51,112 nucleotides of DNA from a virus, in the IMG/VR virus record IMGVR_UViG_3300033141_000720, positions 1-51,112 of that record; one strand, written 5' to 3'. Both the position numbers and the translations under genes were made by a program. The notes under the pieces were generated by a model. It saw only the letters and a list, made by a program, of their open reading frames with translations, made no database searches and had not been told where the DNA came from. Shown here piece by piece: positions 1 to 7,672 of this stretch; position 1 is the first letter of the stretch; each line of letters opens with the position of its first letter.

Positions 1-792
1 GTGCAAGTTCCTTGCATGGAAATGTATGGCGAAAAAGATGCAATCTTAGACGAAGTTCGTACTTGGTTTAAAGATCCTTCATTAGAAGATATGGGTCGCA
101 AATACTGGAAGAAACGTACATACTTGTTTCAAGGTTTAGTACGCCAGGACCCAATGAATGGTAAGACCCCAGAAAACCCAATTCGTCGTTTCATGATTAG
201 CCCACAGATCTTTACGTTAATTAAGAACAGCTTAATGGATCCTGAAATTGAAAACTTGCCTACTGATAGTAACGCAGGCTTAGATTTCCGTATTCAAAAG
301 CAGATGAAAAGCGGTTACGCAGATTACACAACTTCAAGTTGGGCACGTAAAGAAACAGCATTAACTGATGACGACTTAGCAGCTATTGAAGCTAATAGTA
401 TCAGCAATCTTGCTGACTTCCTTCCACCTAAACCAACTGAAGAAGTTCAGAAAGTTATCCGTGAGATGTTTGAAGCATCTGTTGAAGGTGAACCATACGA
501 CCCAGCACGTTGGGGCGCATACTTTACACCACCTGGCATGGCTAAGACCAAAACTGATGATGATGATGCAGCAGCAACACCAGCAGCTACAGCACCTGTA
601 ACAGCACCTGTAACAGCACCTGTAACAGCACCGGTTGAAGCAGCACCGGTTGAAGCAGTTGTTGAAACGGCACCAGTCGTTGAACCAGCAGTAGAAGCAG
701 CCGCAGCGGTTACCGAGTCTGAAGACACTCCAGCACCTAATACACAAAAGGCGCAAGACATTCTGAAGATGATCCGTTCACGTCAACAGTAA
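1..792 (+). CDS. 32: Single-stranded DNA-binding protein gp32-like, 5' partial
   Basis: This is the C-terminal part of a T4 gp32-type SSB, which coats ssDNA in replication, recombination and repair. The frame is open from base 1, so the true start probably lies outside the window and the GTG at base 1 is only an edge codon. The core keeps the gp32-like stretch GRKYWKKRTYLFQGLV, followed by the rest of the OB-fold region. From about residue 185 the protein becomes a low-complexity tail: an Asp run, then Ala/Pro/Val/Thr repeats, then acidic residues and a short basic end (KMIRSRQQ). In T4 the acidic tail recruits replication proteins. The Thr-Ala-Pro-Val repeats are unusual. uvsX follows after a hairpin, as expected for a recombination cluster. 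Confidence 0.82.
   Translation: MQVPCMEMYGEKDAILDEVRTWFKDPSLEDMGRKYWKKRTYLFQGLVRQDPMNGKTPENPIRRFMISPQIFTLIKNSLMDPEIENLPTDSNAGLDFRIQKQMKSGYADYTTSSWARKETALTDDDLAAIEANSISNLADFLPPKPTEEVQKVIREMFEASVEGEPYDPARWGAYFTPPGMAKTKTDDDDAAATPAATAPVTAPVTAPVTAPVEAAPVEAVVETAPVVEPAVEAAAAVTESEDTPAPNTQKAQDILKMIRSRQQ
589..636 (+). repeat. 12-bp tandem repeat in the gp32 tail
   Basis: The unit acagcacctgta occurs three times without change (589-624), then as a variant acagcaccggtt (625-636), followed by two related 15-bp units. Because 12 is a multiple of 3, copy-number changes only add or remove Thr-Ala-Pro-Val in the linker before the acidic tip. Confidence 0.9.
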
Positions 793-806
793 GACATCAA
801 GAACCT

Positions 807-832
807 ACTAGGGTGGATTTCTCCACCCTAGT
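807..832 (+). terminator. Strong hairpin between gp32 and uvsX, no U-tract
   Basis: A perfect 11-bp stem (808-817 with 822-831, plus the A807-T832 pair) closes on a TTTC tetraloop. It is followed by TTCAAGG rather than a run of T. It could be a weak terminator, or a stabilising or processing hairpin that sets the very high expression typical of gp32. Confidence 0.5.
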
Positions 833-862
833 TCAAGGTATACTAATTTAGGAGAATAATAA

Positions 863-1960
863 ATGAGTACTAAGCCCTTCGATGTCAGTAAATTTCGCAA
901 AGACATCACAAAATCAATTGACGGCCTGACAACAGGCTTTCACGATCCAAAAGATTGGATCTCAACAGGTAGTTATGCACTTAACTATCTAGTTAGTGGA
1001 GACTTTAATAAAGGTATTCCACTTGGTAAGGTAACAATCTTCGCTGGCGAGTCTGGTGCAGGTAAAAGTTACTTTGCATCTGGTAATATTGTTAAGAATG
1101 CACAAGAACAAGGTATCTTTGTTGTTCTTATCGATAGCGAGAACGCGCTCGACGAAACATGGTTACATGCACTTGGCGTCGACACAAGCGAAGATAAGTT
1201 AATTAAGTTATCAATGTCAATGATTGATGACGTAGCCAAAACAATCAGCACATTCATGAAAGACTATAAAGCATTAGACGAAGAAGATCGTCCTAAAGTT
1301 TTATTTGTAGTCGATTCGCTAGGTATGTTACTTACACCTACAGACGTTAAGCAGTTTGACGCGGGCGACATGAAAGGTGATCTTGGACGTAAACCAAAAG
1401 CACTTACAGCACTTGTTCGCAATACTGTAAATATGTTTGGCGCGTACAATGTAGGTTTGGTAGCAACCAATCACACATACGAAAGTCAAGACATGTTCAA
1501 CCCAGATGAAGTTATTAGTGGTGGACGCGGATTTATCTTTGCATCATCAATAGTAATTGCAATGAAGAAAATGAAACTTAAAGAAGATGAAGAAGGTAAC
1601 AAGACTACAGCGGTACACGGTATTCGTGCAGGCTGTAAAGTAATGAAAACACGTTACGCAAAACCATTTGAAAACATTCAGGTTAAGATTCCTTATAAGA
1701 CTGGTATGAACCCGTACAGTGGTCTATTTGACTTAGCTGAACAAAAAGAATTGTTAGTTAAGCAAGGTAACAGTTATATCTATACTACTAAATCCGGTGA
1801 AGAAATTAAAGCCTTCCGTAAGAAATGGGAAAGGAATGAAAACGGCATGTTGGATAGATTAATGAAAGACATGGCAATGTCAGACGAAGCCGAACTTGAA
1901 GCAGGCATAGACTTAGATGAAGTAACAGACCTGTCTGACATTGATGGTAGTCTTCGTTAA
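863..1960 (+). CDS. uvsX: RecA-like recombinase UvsX
   Basis: This is the T4-type strand-exchange protein (365 aa; T4 UvsX is of similar length). It forms filaments on ssDNA and drives recombination-dependent replication with gp32 and UvsY. The Walker A motif GESGAGKS lies at residues 62-69 with K68 and S69. A Walker B-like strand (VLFVVDSLGML) and a RecA-like L2/ISGG region (VISGGRGFIF) follow. The ATG start has an AGGAG ribosome site 8 bases upstream. The gene follows gp32, and a UvsY-like gene comes three genes later, so the whole recombination set sits together. Confidence 0.95.
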   Translation: MSTKPFDVSKFRKDITKSIDGLTTGFHDPKDWISTGSYALNYLVSGDFNKGIPLGKVTIFAGESGAGKSYFASGNIVKNAQEQGIFVVLIDSENALDETWLHALGVDTSEDKLIKLSMSMIDDVAKTISTFMKDYKALDEEDRPKVLFVVDSLGMLLTPTDVKQFDAGDMKGDLGRKPKALTALVRNTVNMFGAYNVGLVATNHTYESQDMFNPDEVISGGRGFIFASSIVIAMKKMKLKEDEEGNKTTAVHGIRAGCKVMKTRYAKPFENIQVKIPYKTGMNPYSGLFDLAEQKELLVKQGNSYIYTTKSGEEIKAFRKKWERNENGMLDRLMKDMAMSDEAELEAGIDLDEVTDLSDIDGSLR

Positions 1961-1968
1961 GATAAGCA

Positions 1969-2529
1969 ATGCGGTATGCGATATATTATAGCGGTGCCAG
2001 CGGCGGCTTCATGTTTTATTATAGTTTGTATTTGGCACTTGGGCATGATGTTTCAGAAGACATTGAAAAGAACTGGGATATACCAGAATATTCTAGTTGG
2101 AGACAATCGGAACGCCTAGTTGATAGTGACGTTGTTGAATTAAACTGCAATGTTAGAAATGTAGCACATGCAGTCGATGTAACAACACTAACTATATATA
2201 CGGATATTAGTACTCAGCTTGCACTAGCAGAATTGAAAGCCGCTAAATGGTTTTATGATCCTGCCGACTGGTCATCAATGACTAGAGAGAATGTGATAAC
2301 AAGGGTGCATGAGTCTGCCGTTAAATTTAATAATATGGACGTCTATCCATTATCGAAGCAATTGATAAATGCAGTTGATCATTCATTCCTGTTACAAGAT
2401 GTAATAAAAACAAAGTTTAAATGTGTAACAGATGCACTTGGATTAGAATATACTCAAGCAGTAGCTGATCACATAGACAAATGGGTTACATTACACCCGG
2501 AAAACATACAAGAATTATTTTATAAATGA
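1969..2529 (+). CDS. Small protein with glycine-rich N-terminal loop, copy 1 of a tandem pair
   Basis: Function not recognised (186 aa). It opens with a beta-strand and glycine loop (IYYSGASGG) followed by a hydrophobic helix and LALGHDV. It ends with a helical region FKCVTDALG...IDKWV.LHPENIQELFYK. The general layout recalls small sulfotransferase-like P-loop proteins, but no PAPS-binding motif can be confirmed by eye. The stop overlaps the start of copy 2 by four bases (ATGA). The C-terminal 45 residues are nearly identical to copy 2 while the N-terminal halves have diverged, which suggests duplication with later homogenisation. Confidence 0.75.
   Translation: MRYAIYYSGASGGFMFYYSLYLALGHDVSEDIEKNWDIPEYSSWRQSERLVDSDVVELNCNVRNVAHAVDVTTLTIYTDISTQLALAELKAAKWFYDPADWSSMTRENVITRVHESAVKFNNMDVYPLSKQLINAVDHSFLLQDVIKTKFKCVTDALGLEYTQAVADHIDKWVTLHPENIQELFYK
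2381..2445 (+). repeat. 65-bp direct repeat, copy 1 (partner at 2983-3047)
   Basis: These 65 bases match 2983-3047 exactly. They lie at the same place near the 3' end of the two tandem paralogues. Confidence 0.95.
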
Positions 2530-3137
2530 AACCATACAATGTATATTATAGCGGTGGTTGCGGGGGAAACGTATTTTTCTGGAGTTTGCAACTTGCGCTT
2601 GGGAATGATGTTGCCGATCAGATCGACAAGCAATGGGATATATCTGAATATTCTAAATGGCGAGAATTTGAACAAGTCTCACTAAGCTCTCCGTGGAATG
2701 GCAATTCGCATAGATTAAACAATGTTGAATTATTTTGCAATGCAGGGATCGACCTGCCTACTGACGCAATAACTTTAGTTGCATATACCGATACTGAGAC
2801 TCAGATTGCATTAGCTGAACTAAAAGCAGCAAATTGGTTTCGCATTGATGGAGATTGTCCTGATCCGGTTGCTGATTTTGAAAAACGAAAAGAGACTACG
2901 GCCCTTATTCGTAAATACAGCATCGAACACAATGGTATTTTAGTTTATCATTTGTCGAAAGAGTTAATTGATGCAGCTGATTATTCATTCCTGTTACAAG
3001 ATGTAATAAAAACAAAGTTTAAATGTGTAACAGATGCACTTGGATTAATACATACACAAGAAATAGCAGATCATATTGACAAGTGGGTTGCATTACACCC
3101 GGAAAATATACAAGAACTGTTTTATAAAGATATATAA
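2526..3137 (+). CDS. Small protein with glycine-rich N-terminal loop, copy 2 of a tandem pair
   Basis: Paralogue of the preceding gene (203 aa) with the same architecture: VYYSGGCGG loop, LALGNDV, a D(I/P)-EYS-WR block, and the C-terminal LLQDVIKTKF...HPENIQELFYK block. It carries about 17 extra residues in the middle. The role is unknown. Its start overlaps the upstream stop (ATGA), so translation is probably coupled. Similar glycine-loop openings occur in the genes at 11574, 28592 and 39724. Confidence 0.75.
   Translation: MKPYNVYYSGGCGGNVFFWSLQLALGNDVADQIDKQWDISEYSKWREFEQVSLSSPWNGNSHRLNNVELFCNAGIDLPTDAITLVAYTDTETQIALAELKAANWFRIDGDCPDPVADFEKRKETTALIRKYSIEHNGILVYHLSKELIDAADYSFLLQDVIKTKFKCVTDALGLIHTQEIADHIDKWVALHPENIQELFYKDI
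2983..3047 (+). repeat. 65-bp direct repeat, copy 2 (partner at 2381-2445)
   Basis: Exact match to 2381-2445. See the entry for copy 1. Confidence 0.95.
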
Positions 3138-3163
3138 AACAAAACAGCTAGGAGATTGAAACA

Positions 3164-3418
3164 TTGGAACAAGATATAGAAACACATTTACAAATTTGGA
3201 AAGAGCTGAAACCGCATCTAATGGGCGGCGACGTAACGGCCGCGGCAGCAGATTTCGTACATGTCTTATTAGAACATGGTGTTGATGCAAATGATATTAT
3301 GGAGTTTGCAGTAGACAGCGATTTAAAGTCAGTCTTGCGAGAATATGCAGATGACGAGCACTTCGACGATGAAGAAATCGAAGACGAGTGGGGCGACATT
3401 GATGGCGGAGGCTGTTAA
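3164..3418 (+). CDS. Small acidic protein of the uvsX cluster, TTG start
   Basis: 84 aa, function unknown. It is helical in the first half and strongly acidic at the C-terminus (DDEHFDDEEIEDEWGD). The start is TTG: an AGGAG ribosome site sits nine bases upstream at 3150-3154, and no in-frame ATG gives a sensible product. A short helical protein of this kind near uvsX is, as I recall, common in marine T4-like phages. The acidic tail suggests a protein-protein or DNA-mimic role, but this is inference. Confidence 0.7.
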   Translation: MEQDIETHLQIWKELKPHLMGGDVTAAAADFVHVLLEHGVDANDIMEFAVDSDLKSVLREYADDEHFDDEEIEDEWGDIDGGGC

Positions 3419-3420
3419 AA

Positions 3421-3876
3421 ATGATAAGGTATAATAAAGTTGTTACAAATTTAGCATTACTTCCTAACTTTATTACTTATTATGAAACCGAGTTAGAAGA
3501 TGCTCGGCGTGATGCTAGAATTGCTGGAAGTGTTGAAAAACAACTTCGAGACTTGCCGGGTATTACAGAGCATCGATTTAATCAGTTACAGGAAATTGAA
3601 GCGGTACTTAATTTTCTAAATGTCACACAAAGAAAAACCCGCCACAAACATTATAAAAAATATCTAGAGGGGTACGGTAAAGCACTGTCAAGCCGAGATG
3701 CACAAATATATTCAGATGCAGAAGATGAAGTAATCGATGGAGATATTTTAATAAACGAAATTGCATTACTTCGGAATAAGTTCCTGGGTATTATGAAAGC
3801 ACTAGAGTCTAAGAACTTCCAACTAGGCCATATTACACGTTTACGGACAGCTGGTCTTGAAGATATAAGTGTATAA
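3421..3876 (+). CDS. uvsY: UvsY-like recombination mediator
   Basis: A 151-aa helical protein. Its C-terminal block (ILINEIALLRNKFLGIMKALESKNFQ... split here as NEIALLRNKF and ALESKNFQLGHITRLRTAG) lines up by eye with the end of T4 UvsY (LDFCSGALDAIKSRGFAIKH). It also has the basic YKKYLEGYG region that corresponds to the UvsY Tyr/Lys DNA-binding segment. UvsY loads UvsX on gp32-coated ssDNA, and the position beside uvsX and gp32 supports the call. T4 UvsY is 137 aa. The stop shares one base with the next start (TAATG). Confidence 0.7.
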   Translation: MIRYNKVVTNLALLPNFITYYETELEDARRDARIAGSVEKQLRDLPGITEHRFNQLQEIEAVLNFLNVTQRKTRHKHYKKYLEGYGKALSSRDAQIYSDAEDEVIDGDILINEIALLRNKFLGIMKALESKNFQLGHITRLRTAGLEDISV

Positions 3877-4649
3877 TGTTAATAAATCCATTTATTTTTA
3901 CATCGACTAACGCAAGTCATAGGCATGCACGTGACACGCTTGACCTATTAGGTGGCTATGTTGATTTCATGCGTAGTGTTGATTCCGTATGTGACATAGG
4001 CTGCGGCACAGGCCAAGATTTAGAGTGGTGGGCATCACGTACTATCAATGATGATGCTGGTACCTCAGTACCATATGACATTAAATGTACTGGTATTGAT
4101 ATCCTGCCGAAATTAAACATCGCAGATCGTTACGAGAATATTCAATATATTAAACGTGACTTTGAACTTAAACCTGCTAATAAAACAGCATACGATATAC
4201 TATGGTGTCACGATGCATTCCAGTATGCAATAAACCCACTTAAGACCCTTACGCATTTTTATAATATGTTAACGCCTGGCGGAATGCTATGTATAATAGT
4301 ACCGCAGACAACAAATGTTATATATCATAAGCAAGAGTTCGATCAGCCAAACGGCCAATTCTTTAATTATACATTAGTGAGTTTAATTCATATGCTTGCG
4401 ATGTCGGGATTCGATTGCAACACTGGATTCTTTAAAAAGAATTTTGAAGATCCGTGGATACATGCAATAGTATACAAATCAGATCATAAACCAATGAACC
4501 CCCGTACTACCACTTGGCACGATCTCTTAGAAAAAGGATTACTGCCAGCAAGTGCAGAAAAAAGTGTTAATCGCTGCGGTTATGTTAGGCAGTGTGATTT
4601 AGTGTTACCGTGGCTTGACAAGAGTAATAGAGATTATGGCCAACAATAA
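3876..4649 (+). CDS. SAM-dependent methyltransferase
   Basis: A class I Rossmann methyltransferase (257 aa). Motif I is VCDIGCGTGQDLEWW at about residues 38-52. An acidic motif II region follows (CTGIDILPKL), then a DxxxCHDAFQY motif IV-like segment and LTPGGMLCIIVPQ, the usual post-motif. The substrate cannot be told; small-molecule or sugar methylation fits the layout better than a DNA methylase, because no target-recognition domain or NPPY/PCQ motif is seen. It is translationally coupled to the uvsY-like gene and overlaps the next gene, a sugar-type enzyme, so the two may act in one modification pathway. Confidence 0.85.
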   Translation: MLINPFIFTSTNASHRHARDTLDLLGGYVDFMRSVDSVCDIGCGTGQDLEWWASRTINDDAGTSVPYDIKCTGIDILPKLNIADRYENIQYIKRDFELKPANKTAYDILWCHDAFQYAINPLKTLTHFYNMLTPGGMLCIIVPQTTNVIYHKQEFDQPNGQFFNYTLVSLIHMLAMSGFDCNTGFFKKNFEDPWIHAIVYKSDHKPMNPRTTTWHDLLEKGLLPASAEKSVNRCGYVRQCDLVLPWLDKSNRDYGQQ

Positions 4650-5439
4650 AAATATTAGATTGGTATCGGGTGGATTTGATCCAATACATTCCGGACACAT
4701 TGCCCTGTTAAAAGCAGCAAAGGCTGATTTAGGTGATCACATTGATACTATTGTTGCATTGAATTCAGACGATTGGTTGGTGCGTAAGAAAGGTAGTTAC
4801 TTCCTGACATGGAAAGAACGCGCAGCTATCATTAATAATATGAAAGACGTCCAGCAAGTTATAAAGTTTAACGATGATGACGGCACAGCATGTGACGCAA
4901 TAGAAATTCTTAAGAAAAAATGGCCAGACTATACGATACATTTCTATAACGGTGGCGATAGGGACGAAGGAAACATCATGGAAATAATGAAGTATGCTGG
5001 AGATCCGTTAGTAGAATTTCATTTTGGTGCTGGCGGCACTGAAAAACAAACTAGCTCGTCTGAGATATTAGTAGATTGGCTTAGTCGACATCAACAAGTT
5101 ACAGATCGACCATGGGGCGCGTACAATGTCCTCAGTGAGATAAACTATTCAAAGGTAAAAAATCTTAGAGTTGAACCTGGCAAATCGCTTAGTATGCAGA
5201 AACACGAACATCGTAGCGAACACTGGTTTGTGGCATGGGGTACAGCAACGGTAGAATATCAGCCCAACTTAGAGTCAGAGATTATAACTCAAGAACTAGG
5301 AAGGCATTCAATTATTACAATCCCTGTGGGTTGCTGGCACAAACTTCGTAATAATAGTACCGATAAGTTATTACTTGTAGAAATACAGTTTGGCAGCCAA
5401 TGCGAAGAATTAGATATAGAACGGCAAGTAGATAAATAA
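4636..5439 (+). CDS. Fused cytidylyltransferase-like / mannose-6-phosphate isomerase type II (cupin) protein
   Basis: 267 aa with two domains. Residues 8-150 form a nucleotidyltransferase with GGFDPIHSGH: the HxGH nucleotide-binding motif is H18-S-G-H21. This is the fold of glycerol-3-phosphate and HldE/TagD-type cytidylyltransferases. Residues 155-267 match the cupin domain of AlgA-type phosphomannose isomerase: DRPWGAYNVL opening, a metal-binding QKHEHRSEHW block with H190, H192, E195 and H196, GTATVEY, and a later GCWHKLRN with H235. The ATG at 4636 is chosen over a TTG at 4615; it overlaps the methyltransferase end by 14 bases. The fusion suggests activation of a sugar or sugar-alcohol phosphate, perhaps for virion or envelope glycan modification. 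Confidence 0.85.
   Translation: MANNKNIRLVSGGFDPIHSGHIALLKAAKADLGDHIDTIVALNSDDWLVRKKGSYFLTWKERAAIINNMKDVQQVIKFNDDDGTACDAIEILKKKWPDYTIHFYNGGDRDEGNIMEIMKYAGDPLVEFHFGAGGTEKQTSSSEILVDWLSRHQQVTDRPWGAYNVLSEINYSKVKNLRVEPGKSLSMQKHEHRSEHWFVAWGTATVEYQPNLESEIITQELGRHSIITIPVGCWHKLRNNSTDKLLLVEIQFGSQCEELDIERQVDK
5431..5438 (+). promoter_or_regulatory. T4-late-like promoter octamer GATAAATA
   Basis: One mismatch from the T4 late consensus TATAAATA. It overlaps the stop codon of the upstream gene (TAA 5437-5439) and lies 24 bases before the ATG of a virion-type gene with its own AGGAG site. Confidence 0.6.
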
Positions 5440-5462
5440 AGTTAAATATTAGGAGAAACACA

Positions 5463-6110
5463 ATGGCGTTACGTACAATTCAAGTTATTGGTAAAGCATA
5501 CGCAGAGGCGGGTACTGTTACCATTCACGCAGTTGTTAATGGAACAACAGTTTTCAATGGTGTTGTACCAACAACAGCAGGCCTACCACCTATCCAGACC
5601 AATGATATTGAAACTTTATTTCAATTTGATGTACCTGATACAATGTATGGCATTGTAGTACCGAGTTCGTTTACAGTAACTGGCGGCACAGCGTATATTG
5701 CCGGGATTTCAGCAAACAATATCATTCCAAATGATCTTGCAGCATTTGATCCATTATGGCAATTTGCCCCTTCACTAAAAACAAACATAAAGTTAGATGG
5801 CACATTAATTGATGCAGTTGAACCAGAGGATGGATGGCACTACGGAGTTCAGGATGGTTCAACCATGACAATTGATTGGAATCTACCAGAACTTAAATTT
5901 GACATTCCAGGACATATGAAACTTCCGGTAACTGATATGATAGTCGGAGCGAAGTACAGAATACATTTTTTAGGCAATACTGATTTTACCCCACTAGGTT
6001 CAGCAAACAATAACTTATATACTATATTTACATGCACCCAGGTTGGCGTAACTGAAACGTCACCACTGGTAACAGGTATTGTATATCCAGTTGATGGTGA
6101 GCTTATATAA
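5463..6110 (+). CDS. Probable virion structural protein
   Basis: 215 aa, beta-rich, without recognised catalytic motifs. The opening MALRTIQVIGKAYAE and the repeated short strands resemble small virion proteins of marine T4-like phages. The C-terminal part (VGAKYRIHFLGNTDFTPLGSA...) is a copy of a module found twice in the fibre-like protein at 29181, which supports a tail or fibre role. It is expressed from a late-type octamer just upstream, has a clear AGGAG ribosome site, and is followed at once by a strong terminator, so it is probably a single-gene late unit. Confidence 0.7.
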   Translation: MALRTIQVIGKAYAEAGTVTIHAVVNGTTVFNGVVPTTAGLPPIQTNDIETLFQFDVPDTMYGIVVPSSFTVTGGTAYIAGISANNIIPNDLAAFDPLWQFAPSLKTNIKLDGTLIDAVEPEDGWHYGVQDGSTMTIDWNLPELKFDIPGHMKLPVTDMIVGAKYRIHFLGNTDFTPLGSANNNLYTIFTCTQVGVTETSPLVTGIVYPVDGELI

Positions 6111-6128
6111 TCTCGCAACACCCACCAA

Positions 6129-6156
6129 AATACCCGCTTTATGCGGGTATTTTTTT
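6129..6156 (+). terminator. Rho-independent terminator
   Basis: A 9-bp stem (6129-6137 with 6143-6151, core ATACCCGC/GCGGGTAT) and a 5-nt loop are followed by an unbroken T-run at 6150-6156. It closes the late unit ending at 6110. Confidence 0.9.
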
Positions 6157-6162
6157 GAACTC

Positions 6163-6244
6163 TAATAAAATCAATAACTTACAACCCTAGTAAAAACAAC
6201 AGTTTACAATTATTTTCCAAACCTTAATAAAATCAATAGCTTAC
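6163..6244 (+). repeat. Three 20-bp direct repeats in the gap before the AAA+ gene
   Basis: The unit TAATAAAATCAATA(A/G)CTTAC occurs at 6163-6182 and 6225-6244 with one mismatch. A degenerate copy (TAGTAAAAACAACAGTTTAC) lies at 6188-6207. They sit between a terminator and a promoter, where operator or activator sites are expected. The 241-base gap 6111-6351 holds only these, the terminator and the promoter. Confidence 0.75.
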
Positions 6245-6269
6245 CCGTAAAATGAGTTCGCCGCAAAGG

Positions 6270-6297
6270 TAGACCTTTTGGCTAGATTTGCTATACT
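6270..6297 (+). promoter_or_regulatory. Sigma70-like promoter with extended -10
   Basis: TAGACC (6270-6275), a 16-base spacer, then TATACT (6292-6297) preceded by TG at 6289-6290 (extended -10). Predicted +1 near 6304 gives a leader of about 48 bases with an AGGAG site before the ATG at 6352. Confidence 0.5.
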
Positions 6298-6351
6298 TAG
6301 TATAACAATTAAAACATATTACATTAATCCGAACTTAACAGGAGTTCAAAA

Positions 6352-7389
6352 ATGCAAGTAACAATAAACCAAGGTACGTATCGTGGCGCGGAAGTTCATA
6401 ATCAAACTTTCGAACTCGTTACAGATGTTAAAGAGTGTAAGAAGGGTTTTCAAATTACTGTCCGCCCAAACGCTGAGATAGGTAAGGGCCGTGACAAGAT
6501 CCGCGTTATTCTACAAAATCCAAAAGATGTTGTTTACCCAGAAGGCTATGCTTCCGCTGAAAAGGCTCCAGTAGCTGAGGCAGTGGCTAAAGCAGTTAAG
6601 CCAGTTAAGGTAGAAACTGACAAAGAGGTTATTGCGCGTATAGCAGACCGCTTTGAAATACTAGAGGAAATGACTGCCGCTGCCATTGAAGCTAAGATAC
6701 GCGGTATGATTGTTGTAGGACCTCCTGGTGTTGGTAAATCATACGGTGTAATCCGTCAGCTGGAAAGAGCCCACTTGTTTGATCAAGTTGCTAACCGCCC
6801 ACCCAAGTATGAAATTGTTAAAGGCGCGATGTCGGCACTAGGTTTGTACATTAAACTTTACAATAACAATGATGCAAATCAAGTTATTGTGTTTGATGAT
6901 TGTGACGGAATTTTGATGGACGACTTGAGTCTTAACTTGCTGAAGGCAGCACTGGACAGTGGCAAGCGCCGCAAAATATGTTGGAACTTAGATTCAAATG
7001 CACTTCGCGCAGAAGGTATCCCAGATAACTTCGACTTTAAAGGTAGCGTGATCTTTATCACTAACATACAGTTTGATAATATCCGCTCCAAGAAGCTGCA
7101 AGATCATTTGCAAGCCCTTCAGTCACGTTGTCATTACTTGGATCTTACAATGAATACGATGCGAGATCGCATGTTACGTATTAAGCAGATCCACAACACG
7201 GGCGAACTGTTCAGCCATTACCGCTTTAAGAAGAATGAAGGCGATACGATAGTTGCATTCATGGAAGAGAACCAGGAACGCTTACGTGAATTATCATTGC
7301 GTATGGCAGTGAAGATCGCGGACTTAGTTGATATGACTGATAACTGGAAACGGTTAGCCGAATCAACTGTAATGAAGAACAGCTTCTAA
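6352..7389 (+). CDS. AAA+ family ATPase
   Basis: 345 aa. The N-terminal 90 residues are a beta-rich/charged domain ending in an Ala-Lys-Val linker. The ATPase core has Walker A GPPGVGKS (residues 123-130), Walker B VIVFDDCD (D182, D183) and a sensor-1-like VIFITNIQF. It is not the clamp loader gp44: there is no SRC arginine-finger motif and no gp62 next door. The role is unknown; a phage-specific DNA-remodelling or replication ATPase is a reasonable guess. It has its own promoter and a clear AGGAG site. A 52-aa gene with a strong ribosome site follows 10 bases downstream. Confidence 0.8.
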   Translation: MQVTINQGTYRGAEVHNQTFELVTDVKECKKGFQITVRPNAEIGKGRDKIRVILQNPKDVVYPEGYASAEKAPVAEAVAKAVKPVKVETDKEVIARIADRFEILEEMTAAAIEAKIRGMIVVGPPGVGKSYGVIRQLERAHLFDQVANRPPKYEIVKGAMSALGLYIKLYNNNDANQVIVFDDCDGILMDDLSLNLLKAALDSGKRRKICWNLDSNALRAEGIPDNFDFKGSVIFITNIQFDNIRSKKLQDHLQALQSRCHYLDLTMNTMRDRMLRIKQIHNTGELFSHYRFKKNEGDTIVAFMEENQERLRELSLRMAVKIADLVDMTDNWKRLAESTVMKNSF

Positions 7390-7399
7390 GGAGATTGAA

Positions 7400-7558
7400 A
7401 TGTTTGGTCATAATGATATATTAAAGTACTTACCGGGTGGTGTTACAGTAACAGTCACTGAAGTACATGACAGACATATTGTAGCAGTAACCGATATGGA
7501 AGAGCATATTGATATTTACGAAGACGAATATGATCAATACGAGAAGGTAAATTCTTAA
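7400..7558 (+). CDS. 52-aa acidic small protein
   Basis: A short reading frame beginning MFGHNDILKYLPGG and ending with acidic residues (YEDEYDQYEKVNS). AAGGAGAT lies at 7388-7394, an excellent ribosome site at ideal distance from the ATG, and the frame stops before a terminator. It forms a two-gene operon with the AAA+ ATPase, so an adaptor or regulator of that ATPase is possible. No homologue recognised. Confidence 0.7.
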   Translation: MFGHNDILKYLPGGVTVTVTEVHDRHIVAVTDMEEHIDIYEDEYDQYEKVNS

Positions 7559-7620
7559 AGTTTAGAGAAAATGGGCATTTAATATCCATGTTGAACTCCT
7601 GTAAAATGTCCAATTACTCA

Positions 7621-7644
7621 AAAGCCCCGAAAGGGGCTTTTTTT
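7621..7644 (+). terminator. Rho-independent terminator
   Basis: An 8-bp stem AAAGCCCC/GGGGCTTT (7621-7628 with 7633-7640) closes on a GAAA tetraloop and runs into a T-tract to 7644. It ends the AAA+ operon. Confidence 0.95.
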
Positions 7645-7657
7645 CCTTTGAAAATTG

Positions 7658-7666
7658 TGCTATAAT
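7658..7666 (+). promoter_or_regulatory. Extended -10 promoter giving a leaderless message
   Basis: TGCTATAAT is a perfect extended -10. The TATAAT ends at 7666, so the predicted +1 is 7673, which is the A of the ATG of the next gene. No ribosome site is present between them. Confidence 0.65.
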
Positions 7667-7672
7667 TAATAT

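Noticed and set aside
1-3. GTG at base 1 as a real start codon
   Set aside because: It is the window edge and the protein lacks the gp32 N-terminal region, so the gene is cut.
376-756. Minus-strand open frames over the gp32 tail, rich in Cys or Ser
   Set aside because: They mirror the Ala/Pro/Val repeats of gp32 and have no ribosome site or own domain.
6352-7389. Clamp-loader large subunit gp44
   Set aside because: Walker motifs fit any AAA+ protein; the SRC motif and neighbouring gp45/gp62 order are missing.
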